The notes beneath the pieces are model-generated. The model saw nothing but the letters and a program-made list of their open reading frames with translations, searched no databases and was not told the origin of the DNA. Of a stretch of 64,000 nt of DNA, positions 11,156 through 23,488 are shown one piece after another. This DNA comes from Notolepis coatsorum (lineage: Eukaryota > Chordata > Actinopteri > Aulopiformes > Paralepididae). The stretch spans positions 152,274,103-152,338,102 of the forward strand of contig OZ020585.1 of assembly GCA_963971535.1 (NCBI GenBank), written 5' to 3'. The first letter of the stretch is position 1; the number at the start of each line of letters is the position of its first letter. The position numbers and the translations under genes were made by a program.

Positions 11156-11991
11156 CCCTATACTCTTATCAGTTTTTTCATTATTATTTATCTCTTGCCC
11201 TTTTTACCATCCAGCACTTGCGCTATCCAGTAAACGGTGCGAGGACTTGTTACGGTTGTTTATTATCTTTATTCAACTCTAACCGGGCGGGATGAAGATT
11301 ACAGTCTTCACTCAAACAGACTGAATATGTTTATGGTCGGTCCATTCGAGGGGGTTATTCCCCCTTGCAAAGAACTGTATGCGTGTGGCAGGTCGAAGCT
11401 ATCATGCCGCAGTGGACAATGTTGGTTGCATTTAACTCTCCTTGTCATAACAGAATACAAGTATGCCGCCGGCGCTGCGCAACTTCAACGTGGACAGCAC
11501 GGTAATGATCGGGGTTTGTTTCCACAATGGTGCTATTTCGACATGTGTTAAGAGTATGTCACTTTAATCAAGTTCAGTTTGGACAAACTATGTTTCATGT
11601 GCCTTTTTCGTGTGAATAATGTTCTATGCACTGATTTCTATATAGACAGATTGATACTCTCTGTTGAGAGACGGGGGAGTCCCCCTAGTCCTAGTTTGTT
11701 ACAATTTACAATATACAATTCTGGGTAGAATGGTAAAGTTACATAGTGTGGTCCTGGTTGCTGTGACCCGGGCACAGTTCCAGGTGATGTTTGATCGACA
11801 TCGGACAATATTTTTGAGGGGGACACACACACACACACACACACACAGGTTTTTTTGTTTTTTATTTCTTTTCGCTCGCTCTATTGTATGTCTGATCTCG
11901 CCCAACAGGTCCTTAGCGTGGGGTTGTGTATATATTGTGGTACTCTATTTCAGGGGAGTCACGTCCAATCATACTGCAACCTGGGTGGACT

Positions 11992-14900
11992 ATGGCTAAC
12001 TTAAACATCTTGATCTGGAATTCAGGGGGGCTTAACATGCAACATAAGCGCACAAGTGTTCTTACATGGATGAAAAGACAGGAGGTCGATGTGGCTTTGC
12101 TGAGTGAAACGCATCTTTTAAAGGCTGACAGTGCTAAACTTGCAAACAAATTGTATCATAGTATAGGCTCCTCCTCTTTTAGCACTAGATCCCGGGGGGT
12201 AGCCATAGTGGCTAAGCGGAGGCTGAATATTAAACTAGTAGACGTGTGGTCGGATGCTGAAGGACGAATCACTATAGCGAAATTGGAATACAGGGAAATT
12301 GCTCTTATAGCTGCATACGCCCCTAATGTGTATGACGCACAATTTTATACTGCACTCACTACAGAGATGCTGAAACTGCCTGAGTACTCATTCATAGTGG
12401 GTGCTGATTTCAATGCCATGTGGGATCCATTGATTGATAAATCCGGAGATGCTGTAACCCACGATCAAAAGCAGGCGTCCGCGGCCCTACGTGGCTGGTC
12501 TAGAGACACGGGGTTATGGATATGTGGCGGGTACTCAACCCAACCTCACGAGACTACTCTTTCTTCTCCGCGAGACATAACACTTTCTCCAGAATTGATT
12601 ATGTCTTCTCCTCCCCTAGGCTATTCGATAGTTTTGACGTTGACTTGAAGCCCATTGCACTGTCAGACCACAAATTCATCCTCCTTAAGGGTTCACTTAG
12701 CAAAATGACGTCTCGTGCCCCTAGATGGCGCTTTAACTCAAGGAATTTAATCTACAATTTAAGGAGAAGCTCATTGAATTTGTGCAGTTTAATGCTGGCT
12801 CGGTACAGGACCCCAGAACTCTGTGGAATGCGGTCAAGGGGTTTATTAGGAGTAATACCACGCTATTTGCTTCCAATCTCCGCAAGGGGCGTCTCTCCAA
12901 GTTGGTGGAATTGGAGGAGCTGCATAAAGCATTGATGTCTTCTATGCAGCGCAAATATTCTGACCGACTGGAGCTCCAAATTAAAGTAGTGAAAAGGGAG
13001 ATTAACTCCATTTTAAGACAACAGTCTGAATTTCAAATGCACAGAACAAGACAACACTATTACTTTCATGGCTCTAGACCAAGTCACCTACTGGCTATGA
13101 GGATACGGGCGATCAATTTGCGGATATCCCTGCCATTAAGAACCAACAGGGGGAGATAACCACCAACCCCAAAAAAATCAATGATACATTTAGCTCATTT
13201 TACTCCAACCTGTACGAGTCGGGGGTGGTCTTTGATCACGCCAAGCTGGAGGACTATCTTAGTCAAATGAACCTACCACAAATCTCAGAGGTGGACGCAA
13301 AGTGGTTAGCTGAACCTATCACACTAGATGAACTCATGGAAGCAATTGTGGACATGCAGCGGGGCAAGGCTCCTGGTTGGGATGGCATTCCACCGGAACT
13401 CTATACTGCGTTTTGGGATATACTTGGTCCCTTATTACTTTTAATGATTTTACACTCAATCGAGGAGGGCAACTTCTCCAGGGATGTCAATATGGCACTT
13501 ATATCTGTTCTACTCAAGAAAGATAAGGACCCCACAGAATGTGGCAGCTATAGACCCTTAAGTCTCCTCGGAGCCGATCTCAAGCTATATGCTAAGGTGC
13601 TAGCTATCCGACTTCAAAAGCACATGATGTTTCTGGTCAACCCCGATCAAACTGGCTTTATAAGAGGACGTCTGGTCACGGATAATATCAGACGGTTACT
13701 ACACGTGATTGACGCCAGTAAGGATGTTGCAACCCCTACGGCCGTCATGTCCTTAGACGCAATGAAGGCCTTTGACAGATTGGAGTGGTCGTATTTATGG
13801 GCAGTACTAAGAAGGATGGAATTGGGCGAGGGTTTCATTCACATGATCAAGGTTCTCTAGTCTACACAGGCCCGTCTGCCATGATCTTGACAGGGAAGCT
13901 TTGCTCACCACTATTCGCTGTTTCGCGCTCTTCTAGACAGGGTTGTCCTCTTAGCCCAGGACTCTTTTACTCTTCACTCGAACCCCTAGCGCAGTACATA
14001 AGGCAATCACGAGTTATATCCCCTGTGTCAATTAAGGGCATACATTACCATATCAGCTTATACGTGGATGACGTACTGCTATTTATGCAGAACCCGACCA
14101 TCTCTCTGCCCCACCTTCTCCAAGTAATAGATGACTTTGGCAGCCTATCTGGATTTAAGATCAACTGGCCAAAATCAGCCTTCCTTCCACTCAACGAGGC
14201 TGCGAAGGCAACCCTCCTTCCGGCAAATATTCTCATGGTAGATCACTTTAAATACCTTGGGGTTGAAATATTCCCGACTGTTAACCAGACTGTAAAGTAT
14301 AACTACTCCAGCTTGGGTGACAGGATTGCGAAGGATTTTGACAGGTGGTACAAATGAAAGAACTCACTACAGGCCCGCGCCTCAATAATTAAGATGAATG
14401 TCTTACCTAGAATTAATTTTATTAGCTCCATGCTTCCGTTATCTCCTCCTGTTGGTTACTGGCAAAAACTACACTCTGCTGCATATAAATTCGTCTGGAA
14501 TAACAAACGCCCACGCTTAAAGATAACCACTGCACAGAGGAGTAAATTGGACGGGGGTTTCGCATTTCCGGACTTCAAATATTATTTCCAAGCATACTCT
14601 CTAAGACCTCTATCACGTGGTTTGACGCTCAATCGGCTGTTTCCTGGCGTCCATTGGAGGAGGAGATGGTGTCCCCACACAGACTTCAAGATATCGTGTA
14701 TACCAACATCTCAATTAAGCAATGCAAATTACGATTTGGCCCCCTGATCACACATGTGATTCAGATTTGGCGTGACACCCAGAGAACTCGCACTAACCGC
14801 CATAAATGGCACACGTACTCCCCACTGTTTAATAACAATTTGCTCCTTATTGGACAACGACCCATTAGATTCCCCAGATGGGAGGGGAAAGGCATCCATG

Positions 14901-15721
14901 TATTGAGGGATGTTTTCAATGACTCTGGTATCCGGTCTTTTCAGGACCTATCCAACGAATTTGATCTCCCCGGTAGTTCCTTTTTCTTCTATTTACAAAT
15001 GAGGGCAGCTCTAAAGGCTCACGGAGTCCCATGGGACACTCCACTAGAACGACACCGGTTTCACAAATTCTTCTATGACAGAGAGACATCGAGAGGCTTC
15101 ATCTCTGACTTTTATCGGCACTTACTTACGGCCTCATATAGAGACCTACCCTTAGATATGATTTGGAGAAAGGATATCCCTGAGTTGGATATAGATTTTG
15201 ACTGGGATGCGGTATGGGAAAATATTAGGCTATCATCATGCAACCCAGATCACAACAGATCCATCTAAATTTTGTTCATAGGACTTATTTGACCGCCAGG
15301 CGATTGAACCTAATGGGTCTCAGGCCTGACTCTCGATGTAACTTGTGTCCAGACGGTGCCATTGGAACATATATGCATATGTATTGGGAATGCCCTCCTG
15401 TTGAGTTCTTCTGGGAAAATGTCACCACTCAGTTATCAGAGATTTTCTCTCTAACCATACCGGCCTTGCCTTCTGTTGTGTTGTTAAATGATGTTTCTCA
15501 GCTGCCGACCTCTATACAAGTAAAGAAGCTAATTTTGGCTGTTTCTGACCGCTGCCAAAAAGCTGATTGCCTCACGCTGGATACAACCAGATAAGTTATG
15601 TCCGAAGGTATGGATTCTCACCTATCTTGATGTTATTTATTTGGAGATTTCCACTGCACGTGTCATAGGTGTTATCGCGGTCTGGTGGGCTGTGGTAGAA
15701 AAACTAAAAGAACGCATATGA
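11992..15721 (+). pseudogene. L1/Tx1-like ORF2 (endonuclease-RT), broken
   Basis: About 1,240 codons aligned by eye to the better copy at 41763-45528. The APE-type endonuclease comes first (NILIWNSGGLNMQHKR, LLSETHLL, IVGADFNAMWDP, then SRIDYVFSS and ALSDHKFI in another frame). The reverse transcriptase follows (GKAPGWDGIPPELY, CGSYRPLSLLGADLKLYAKV, SLDAMKAFDRLEW, RQGCPLSPGLF). The catalytic box reads YVDD (14060-14071), where copy 2 has YADD. A C-terminal Cys/His knuckle (CNLCPDGAIGTYMHMYWECP) is at about 15338-15397. Frame changes occur near 12,510, 12,780, 13,120-13,220, 13,800-13,860, 14,620, 15,250 and 15,540, and a TGA replaces a sense codon at 14355-14357. It cannot make an active enzyme. 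Confidence 0.88.
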
Positions 15722-16314
15722 CTCTGGAAATTGAGTACTGAATAAGGTATTATATTGATGTCTCACATTGGGGTCCTGGGGCGAGAGGGGGGAAGAACGA
15801 GCGAATTTTCATGTATGTTGATGGTTATGGTGTTTTTGTATTTTTATTTTGTTTATTATTTTTCATTCAATGTTGGTCCTATGTATATTTTCTGACCCCC
15901 TTCTGATCTGGGTCTGGTGATCGTGGGCTCTGGCTGGGGGGGGGGGGGGGGGGGGGGCGCGGTTCGGGATCTCTGCGGGTCGAGGCACTAAAGAGGCGTG
16001 GTGCTTTGGCTCGCAGGGGGGCCGGGCTGTGGGTCCTCCGGGACTGTGGCTTGTGGTTGCTGGAGGTGGAGGGGGCTCGGTAAGCACTTTTTATAGTAAA
16101 GATTTTATTTTGTTATCCTTTTTCTTTGTGACAACTTGTATTGACTGGTTGTGTATCCGATATATAATAGGTCTAATTTATTGTCTAGTCATTGTTGTGT
16201 TAGTTTGTGTTCTTGGATGTCTGTTATGTATTATTGTCATTATTGTGCTGTGTTGTTTCTTGTTTGAAAATATGAAAATAAAAAATGTTTGTCAAAAAAA
16301 TGAACACAGTGTCT

Positions 16315-16839
16315 TTCATTCAGCCATTCATTAATTTCCCATTCAACAGAGGACACGCAAGCATTAGCCACCCACAACATTCGACACACACACACCCATA
16401 CATCTACACAAAGCCAATCGTATCTCAAACATTACATCCATCATCACAGACTCGTCACACCGCTCGACAGCAACTGTGAAGGTTTCGGCGTGGGTATAGG
16501 AGAGGAGACCCCAAATGAAAGAACACAAGCTGAGAGAGTAAAAGGCAGAGGCGACGGATGAAAGTGAACAGGCTTTTACTTGAACAGTTGCGACAAGGAT
16601 ACATGTTACAAAACGGTAGCAAAACAAAAGCGAACTGTAAACCCGAAAACCAACAATACACAGCAGAGCTGGAAGGATAAGGAACGGACTCACGGGGAAA
16701 TACAGGTGAACAGGCAGGTCTAAATAGTGCCCGTGATTAACAATTACTAATGAGTGCCAGCTCGTATGGGCCAGGCATGGCCAAGACAGGTGACACAAGG
16801 TATTTAGTAAAAGAAAACTCACATCATTATTAAAAGCAT
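16315..16839. other. Unassigned stretch
   Basis: No gene, RNA or clear element boundary seen. The open frames on the minus strand here have no recognisable domain. It leads directly into the 150-bp tandem repeat. Confidence 0.4.
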
Positions 16840-16857
16840 GTGTAAAGGGAATATCTT

Positions 16858-17700
16858 AAAGGAAAACATATATAAAAAGAACAACCCTTAAGGAAACATA
16901 TGTAAAGATGTTTAACACTATAAAGACATGTGTAAAGGGTGAACCTTAAAGGAACACAAGTAAAGTTAAACACTTACAAAAACATATGTAAAGGGGATGA
17001 ACCTTTTAAAGGAACACATATATAAAAAGAACAACCCTTAAGGAAACATATGTAAAAATGTTTAACACTATAAAGACATGTGGGCGGCTACGTGGCGTAT
17101 TGGGCAAGGCACTCGCCACGAAATGCTGGAGACGCTGGGCTCGTCAGTTCGAGCCCAGAGCTCCACATTTGCTTTCAGTCTAGCTGGTCGTCCGTACTAA
17201 TACACATTGGCCGTATTAGGGGGTGGGAAACTGATGGGTGGGGATCGGGCGTTGTGGACAGCGACTCCTACAGGTCGGTTGGTGCGCCTGCGCAGTAGAA
17301 TCAGGAAGTGTCGGGGGCAGCGTGAGCCTCCCACGCGTTACTCCTCGCCACTGAGAGATCGAGCTGCGCAGGTGAAAAGATGCGACTGCTGTTACCTCAA
17401 GTACCGGAGGGGACTTGTGCTATGTATGACTTAGTCCACATTGCAGCCGGCTTGTGGGAGGCAAGAAACAGCGTCCGTGACAGGGGAGGGTTGAATTGGA
17501 TAATACGAAATTGGGATGGGAGAAAATATAGAAAATGGGAGAAAAAGTGGATAAAAAAAAAAAACACTATAAAGATATGTGAAAAGGGGTGAACCTTAAA
17601 GGAACATGTGTAAAGTTAAACACTTACAAAAACATATGTAAAGGAGATGAACCTTTAAAAGGAAACATATGAAAAGATAAACCTAAAGACAAGCTAAAAC
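16858..17700. repeat. 150-bp tandem repeat interrupted by a SINE
   Basis: The segment CATATATAAAAAGAACAACC occurs at 16867 and 17017, a 150-bp period, with units built from variants of CATATGTAAAGG...ACCTTAAAGGAA. The second unit is broken at about 17082 by a 480-bp SINE and resumes at 17563, running on to about 17700 as a partial third unit. Confidence 0.75.
17083..17562 (+). mobile_element. tRNA-derived SINE
   Basis: The unit has an A-box-like TGGCGTATTGGGC (17093-17105) and a B-box-like AGTTCGAGCCC (17146-17156), the internal RNA polymerase III promoter of a tRNA-type SINE head. It has a unique body and an A-rich 3' end (17554-17564). It is flanked by a 19-bp duplication with one mismatch: AACACTATAAAGACATGTG at 17064-17082 and AACACTATAAAGATATGTG at 17563-17581. 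That shows retroposition by a LINE machinery. Confidence 0.82.
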
Positions 17701-17770
17701 GCACCACACATGAACAGATAAAACACAGCATTAAAGGAATCCAGCAAACCTAGACTAACATGCCATAGAG

Positions 17771-18911
17771 CATAGGTGTCAAACTCACGGCCCGCGGGCC
17801 AAATCCGGCCCGCCACGTCATTTGATGTGGCCCCCCAAGAGCTCAGGTAAAAAAAAAAAAAATTGGGTTAAAAAATAGCAGTGTTAAAATAATTGTGGGT
17901 TAATGCGTTAATAAAGCTTTAACTTTGACAGCCTTAGTTATTACACATTCTTACACATACATGTATGTTGAACATCTGAGGTAACAAAGGAAAAAAGCCA
18001 AAAGCACTTACTCCTCATACATTCTTTGACAATTTTACAGCCCAAAATACAAAAAAGATCCAGGCGGAATAGGTAACAAAGGGTTGAAGAAATATTGTCT
18101 GAACTGTCAGATGCAAACTGGCTGTGTGACATAACCGAGCATCTCGCTCAATTGAATAAGAAGCTGTAGGGACGCAAACAAGTCCCACCCAAAACTTGAC
18201 CAATATAGTTGTGAACTGAGACAACCCTTATTTTGTTATTTTTGAGTACAGTTACAGTTGTGTGTTCATGCAGACACATAATAGCAATTTCATTACGAAT
18301 TTAAAATGGGGGACCCTGATGTAAACAAGTCGAAAGTCTTTCTCTGGTCTGCATCCCCTTAACAATTGTGTGTATTGAGCTGTACTGTACTGTACCCATT
18401 CTGCAATCTGTTAATTAAAGTTAATTAAACTATCTTCCATTAGTTGGATGTATGGCCTCTGCAAGGTTGTGTGCAGCGATTTGTTTTTGTAACATCTGCT
18501 ACATCTGTCCCACGTGTTCTTTGCAGCTCACAGTTGTTAGTTCTGCCCCTCTTGACTGTGACAAAAAGGTTTTGAACAAACTTAATGTCATAGCTTGTAT
18601 TTGATGATATTCTTCTTTGAAATGTACTTGAATGGTTTGATCATTGATTGGTGGAGTAATATGGGGTTCTGATAAACTAAAATTATTTGTTAAAATAACA
18701 TAAGCTAACATATATTTTTACATTTATGCAAATGAATATGCAATATGTATAACTTGAATAAGTAATAAATACAGAAACACCATGTTTAACAATATGTAAA
18801 TGTGTAGCTACATTTATTTTACATTACATTAACATTTATATGGTCTTTGGCCCTTTGAGGGCAACCATAATGCTGATGTGGCCCTCTGTGAAAATGAGTT
18901 TGACACCCCTG
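17771..18911. mobile_element. Non-autonomous hAT (GGTGTCAAACTCA termini)
   Basis: The left end CATAGGTGTCAAACTCACGG and the inverted right end CAGGGGTGTCAAACTCATTT are imperfect TIRs, flanked by a perfect 8-bp TSD CCATAGAG (17763-17770 and 18912-18919). No transposase remains. An L2-like LINE 3' end is nested at 18303-18430. The remaining interior is AT-rich and shows nothing else. Confidence 0.9.
18303..18430 (+). mobile_element. L2-like LINE 3'-end fragment
   Basis: Matches the 3' UTR of the LINE at 2701-5108 in the opposite orientation: GGGGGACCCTGATGTAAACA through CATTCTGCAATCTGTTAATT. Only the last ~130 bases are present, so it is an extreme 5' truncation nested in the surrounding hAT. 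Confidence 0.82.
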
Positions 18912-18919
18912 CCATAGAG

Positions 18920-20833
18920 AGTCCAGTATCTGAAGTTGCTGTGTTTGGCCACCAGAGGGCGGCCGAAAACCACTGTTCATATTGTTCGGGCATGATCCCT
19001 GGCTGGGACCATGACAGCAACATTACACAAGTCTTCCAACACAGCTAACCTTCAATACACTGCAATATTTATCTTACCAAAAATAGTAGCCGAGGCTAGC
19101 CTGCTTAGCAACGCTACCCGAAGTACTTTCTTTACCTGTTCGCCAAGCTCCTCAGCACTATGTGCACCTCGGCGCCATCATGTAATCGAACCCCTATTTA
19201 ATAAGTGCTTAATCCACCGTCCAAAACAAATATAAACTTAACGTCTCGCCCCGTACCCATATCGGTTTGTTCAATAATAAATAATAAAAACCTATTCTCA
19301 TCCAGCCTACGTCATCAGCCGGCGACTCCCAGCAACCGTGTTTACAAACCTAGTGTGCTCCCGGAAAACAAGTCCCCCAGAGCACCAAACGTCACTAGTT
19401 TCGCAGTAATACATGGAATATAAACCTACATTAGCCCGACCTACTTTAACCTTCATATCGCCCATATTCCTCTACTTACCCCGACATAAAACATCCTATT
19501 CATATTTTACATCGCCGCTCCAGTTCCTCACTACTTTACTCAAAGCCATCACACCAGCGCGCACAGCTATCGTCGCTTAGCCTAGCCACCGCTCTCAACC
19601 GGTCTAATATAGCACAGATTATCATTATTACTGCATGTAATTACGCCAGAATTGTTGCATCAATTTGTGAACGAACTCCACGTTTGCTTACAATTAATCA
19701 TAACTCCCACCACCTATAATCATAACTTTGCACGGTTCCTCCATCCTATATATATTAGCATGGCTAGTTTCATAGCTAACCCGTTAGCCAACCCCGTGCC
19801 TGGGTCTATGCGGGGTCAAAACGTCCCCAGTTTAAAAAAAGTCCAGAACAAATGTATCGTTTAACCCCTATATCTATAACTCAGGGGCCGGCCGGACCCC
19901 CTCTTTTCTACACATAACATTAGGCATTTTCTTAACATTCGGGTTGCCTGAACGTGCCGTCTTCCTTCCCAACAAAAAACACGGCGTAGGTGAATCTCGC
20001 GACCGTCATCACTCAAAATCCCAGTGTATTGCCTAATTTAATAATGTGCCCGATTTGCAGCCGTTCAAGCCTCCCGTTGCACGCAATCTCCAGTTAATAA
20101 ACAGACTAAATATTGGATCCTTTTAACCTGCTCCTCACGATGTGAAAATCTACATAAAACTGTATGCCTAGTGTACATGGAATATTGCTCCCCTCAGGAA
20201 GAGAGAAAGAGAGAGTGAGAGAGAGAGAGAGGTAGAGTGGATAGAGAGAGAGAGAGAGAGAGCGAGAAAGAGAAGTCGCATATTCCCGGTACCTAAGCAC
20301 ACCTACCGACCTCAGGGAATGTATTAATCTCATCCTGGGGCCAGTATCGACTCTAAAAGGTGGAACCGGTTAAAAGGATAATCTTTCTCCCCACCAAACG
20401 CGACGACCTGCCCGCGAATTACCTTTTTAGTTTTCTGATCCGTACTCCTGTCCCTAATCTTAGTCCCTACGTCTCCATATCAAAACGCGGCATCTTGCTC
20501 AATCTTTTGGCAGTCCGTGAATTAATTTATCGCCTCTATTCCCTTAGCTGTCCCTATGGCACAAACTGGATCACAAATGTTGATCACGCACGTTCTATAT
20601 GACCAACTGAACCCCGCCATCAACCTAGGCTTGGAGCAGGGACTTCCCACCGAGTCTGTCCCCTGACAGCGTCGGTGCGACCCTGCCCCCCACCCTGGTC
20701 GGGCGGCCGGCTCTCGCCCCCATTGCTCTACTCACTGCATACTCATGCTACGTTGCCTGCCTCCCCGGTCCTTTACATCCGCGCGACAGTGCCCACCGCG
20801 GCTGGCCTCCAACCCCAGGCATCTCCTACTCAC
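18920..20833. other. Unassigned, no gene recognised
   Basis: About 1.9 kb with no convincing coding sequence, RNA gene or element boundary. It contains an imperfect GA tract (20203-20275). GC content rises towards 20640-20830 just downstream (on the minus strand) of the exon-like segment at 20834-20902. Confidence 0.4.
20203..20275. repeat. (GA)n microsatellite, imperfect
   Basis: GA-rich tract with scattered interruptions. Confidence 0.85.
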
Positions 20834-21281
20834 CTGAGTTGATGATCTTCTGGCCAGCTTGCAAGGGTCTCCGTCGTGTTCAAAGAAGTCGTCGGTCACA
20901 AGCAGTGTTGGGCAAGTTACTTTTAAAAAGTAACTAGTTACCGTTACTTCTTCCAAAAAGTAACTAAATTACTTACTCAGTTACAAATTATAAAAGTAAC
21001 TAGTTACTTCAGAAAGTAACTATTGCGTTACTTTCAAAATACTTTTTTTTACATAAACAACATACACAAATCGAAACTATTTTAATGTTGCTGTGGGACA
21101 AAGTGAGACTAGCCTCCAATCAAATGCCATGTATGTAGATATTATAATTACTATGTTTATATAGTGGATCATCCAAGTTTTGGAACTTTTGATATGTATT
21201 GCCCCTCAACAGGCCACAACTGGGCAACATTAAATTATGCTTGTTAAGCACTATACCAAAAATAAATAACAAATATATACT

Positions 21282-21445
21282 GATTGATTGAACATTTTAA
21301 TTAACAGATTGCAGAATGGGTACAGCAGTACGGCTCAATACACACAATTGTTAAGGGGATGCAGATCAGAGAAAGACTTTCGTCTTGTTTACATCAGGGT
21401 CCCCCATTTTTTATTCATGACATTTATGACATACACAACATACAG
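21282..21445 (-). mobile_element. L2-like LINE 3'-end fragment
   Basis: Minus-strand copy of the 3' UTR seen at 2701-3250: ACAGATTGCAGAATGGGTAC, then AAGGGGATGCAGA and GTTTACATCAGGGTCCCCCA, ending at a GATTGATTG tail. Nested in the hAT at 20903-22484. Confidence 0.82.
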
Positions 21446-21476
21446 ATATAAGAATCTAATCTAATCATTCTAAACC

Positions 21477-21960
21477 AGGGGTCTCTAACTCAATTTACCT
21501 GGGGGCCACTGGAGGTAGAGTCTGGGTGAGGCTGGGCCGCATCAAATATTCCACAAAAAAAGGCTTTAAAGTATTAAAAAAAAAAGGTACAACTGATCCA
21601 ATCTTCTCACAAACAAACTCACTAAAACCTCACAAACACCAGCAACTGAGCATTCTCAGTGGTGTCAGTGGACTCATCCACAGCTATGGAAATGCATGTG
21701 CATTTTTTTAACAATAATTCTGCTTGCAGCTTGATATGATTTCATTCCATTTTTTTTTTGGTTCTTAGCACTGAATTCTGAGGAAAGGCTGCATCAAAAT
21801 AACTGTGTTTTGTTTCATAGTGGCTTCAAATTGCCACTCTTCACAAGAGCTACCGTTTCTTGGTGCTGGGAGGATGCACGCATATTTTTTAGTCCATGCA
21901 CCATTGAATTGCAGCATTTTCACTGTCGACTTTTCTTTTACTTTCTTTGAACATGCCACA
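21477..21960. mobile_element. Fragment of a second hAT family, one end only
   Basis: Starts CAGGGGTCTCTAACTCAATT and continues GGGGGCCACTGGAGGTAGAG, a hAT-type terminus. No matching opposite end or TSD was found, so only one side survives. The inner limit is a guess. Confidence 0.45.
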
Positions 21961-22875
21961 TTTTTCTACTAACTGCCTGCTGGCGAAACTAGGCTACTAG
22001 CTACATTTATCTCACGGGGATACAACTGGGAATGAGGTTACTAGCTACAGTACCTGCAGATTAGACTACCTGTCGATGCGCTGTCAACTCGCTCTGACTC
22101 GGCCCCGCTGAAAGACAACATGCATTCCGTGAAGACCCGCCCTACTCTGCTCTGATTCGCAGACTGTGGGTGGGGGGGAGACACGCTGACGGGATGCTGA
22201 ATGTGATTGAACCAGAGTAGACAGACAGAGACAGTGGAGCAGTGCTTGCAGAGGAGATGAGTGGAGAATTTGCGCACTAAACAAGGAAGAACATATTGCC
22301 CCTCAGCGCAGATATCTGTCTGATGAAAGAAACAGGTTCATTCATAGTAACGCGCCGCATTTATTTGCAGTAACGGTAACGGCGTTATTGAGATTGGAAG
22401 AGTAATCCGTTAGATTACTCGTTACTGAAAAAACGAATGCCGTTAGTAACGTTGTTACTTATAGCGCCGTTATTCCCATCACTGGTCACAAGGCACCATT
22501 TGTCGTATATCTGGCTGGTACTCTGATCTTCTCTCGCTACGTGTATGAGCGACCACCGGTCTGTGCAGGTGTATGGTGCAGAAGAACTGAGTCCACACAG
22601 GTGCAATTTGGAGTGGTACTCTAGGAGCTTTCTTTAAGGCGTCCTGGTGATATCCGTCTCAAAGCACTCTGAATATCATAAAACACACTCTTTCTGGATT
22701 TCCCATTGTTACAAAAGCATTTCAGTTGGTTCTGGTCTTCTTAATCAGCATGGAGCAGTAATTCAGCAACAGGAACTGGCAGCCTTCATCAACGTCCAAT
22801 TCTGGTCTCGTCTCGTTCTGTCCATCTTGTGTGTTCTCCTCCTCCTGGGAGCGGGCATTTAAATCTCCTAGGCAC

Positions 22876-23422
22876 TAGGGATGTGCATCTCCTCACTGAG
22901 GCCGATGCGATGCGCATCTCGATACGGTGCCAACGATACGATACATTAACGATACATTTGAAGGACCGGGCGATGCGATACGATTCACCCCCTGTTGAGA
23001 TACGATACGATACGATTCTATACGATTTGATTCAACATAATGCGATTCGGGGCGATACGATGCGATTCAACACGATGCAAAATAATGATACAATTTTATG
23101 GTATGACAGAGGATTTGGTTGTATTCCTTATATGCAGCTTATATTATTATTAAAAATAAAATAATCTACTGTAAGACAATTTATATAAAAACTCTTGGGT
23201 GCCTAAGAAGACTTTTGCATAAACTGTCTTTTCTATCCACTTTAGCTAAAAACACACACACACGATGTACTACTGTGAGACAATAATAATCATACACAAA
23301 GGGATAATGGCTTATAGCAGACTTAAATGATTTTATAATATTTCAGATAATGAAATTAAATGTTTATCATCAACTATCCAATTAGTATTTATATTGTAAC
23401 GTTTGGCCACGTTAAATCATTG

Positions 23423-23488
<66 letters not shown>

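Larger units (their letters stand above)
8992..16304 (+). mobile_element. L1/Tx1-like LINE, copy 1, degenerate, interrupted by a hAT
   Basis: ORF1 (9115) and ORF2 (11992-15721) of one L1/Tx1-like element are in order on the plus strand, followed by a ~580-bp 3' UTR with a G-run (15938-15957), AATAAA and a short A-run ending about 16300. CACAGTGTCT occurs just before 8992 (8982-8991) and just after the A-run (16305-16314) and is a plausible 10-bp target duplication, which would fix the ends. A 1.19-kb non-autonomous hAT (9962-11155) is inserted between the ORFs. A (CA)n run lies at about 11823-11848. Confidence 0.75.
20903..22484. mobile_element. Non-autonomous hAT (CAGTGTTGGGCAAGTTAC termini)
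   Basis: The left end CAGTGTTGGGCAAGTTACTT and the inverted right end CAGTGATGGGAATAACGGCG are flanked by a perfect 8-bp TSD GTCACAAG (20895-20902 and 22485-22492). Both ends are rich in GTAACTAGTTAC-type repeats. Nested inside are an L2-like LINE 3' end (21282-21445) and a stray terminus of another hAT family starting CAGGGGTCTCTAACTCAATT at 21477. Confidence 0.92.
20834..22637 (-). pseudogene. Exon-like reading frame split by a hAT
   Basis: On the minus strand an open frame runs from just after a TAA near 22638 through YTCTDRWSLIHVAREDQSTS and IYDKWCLVT, is cut by the hAT at 20903-22484, and resumes at 20902 with DDFFEHDGDPCKLARRSSTQ. It ends at a good splice donor (AACTCAG/GTGAGT, last exon base 20834). 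With the element and one 8-bp TSD copy removed, the frame is continuous for about 72 codons. I do not recognise the protein; it could be a host exon or a retroelement fragment. Nothing similar was seen elsewhere in the window. Confidence 0.45.

Noticed and set aside
11664-11999. 111-codon frame upstream of ORF2 as a real ORF1 tail
   Set aside because: It runs through a CA microsatellite and has no similarity to ORF1; only its last codons overlap the ORF2 start.
22485-22870. Retroviral primer-binding site next to ATGGTGCC on the minus strand
   Set aside because: No LTR boundary or matching tRNA 3' end could be shown, and the reading frame through it looked more like an exon.
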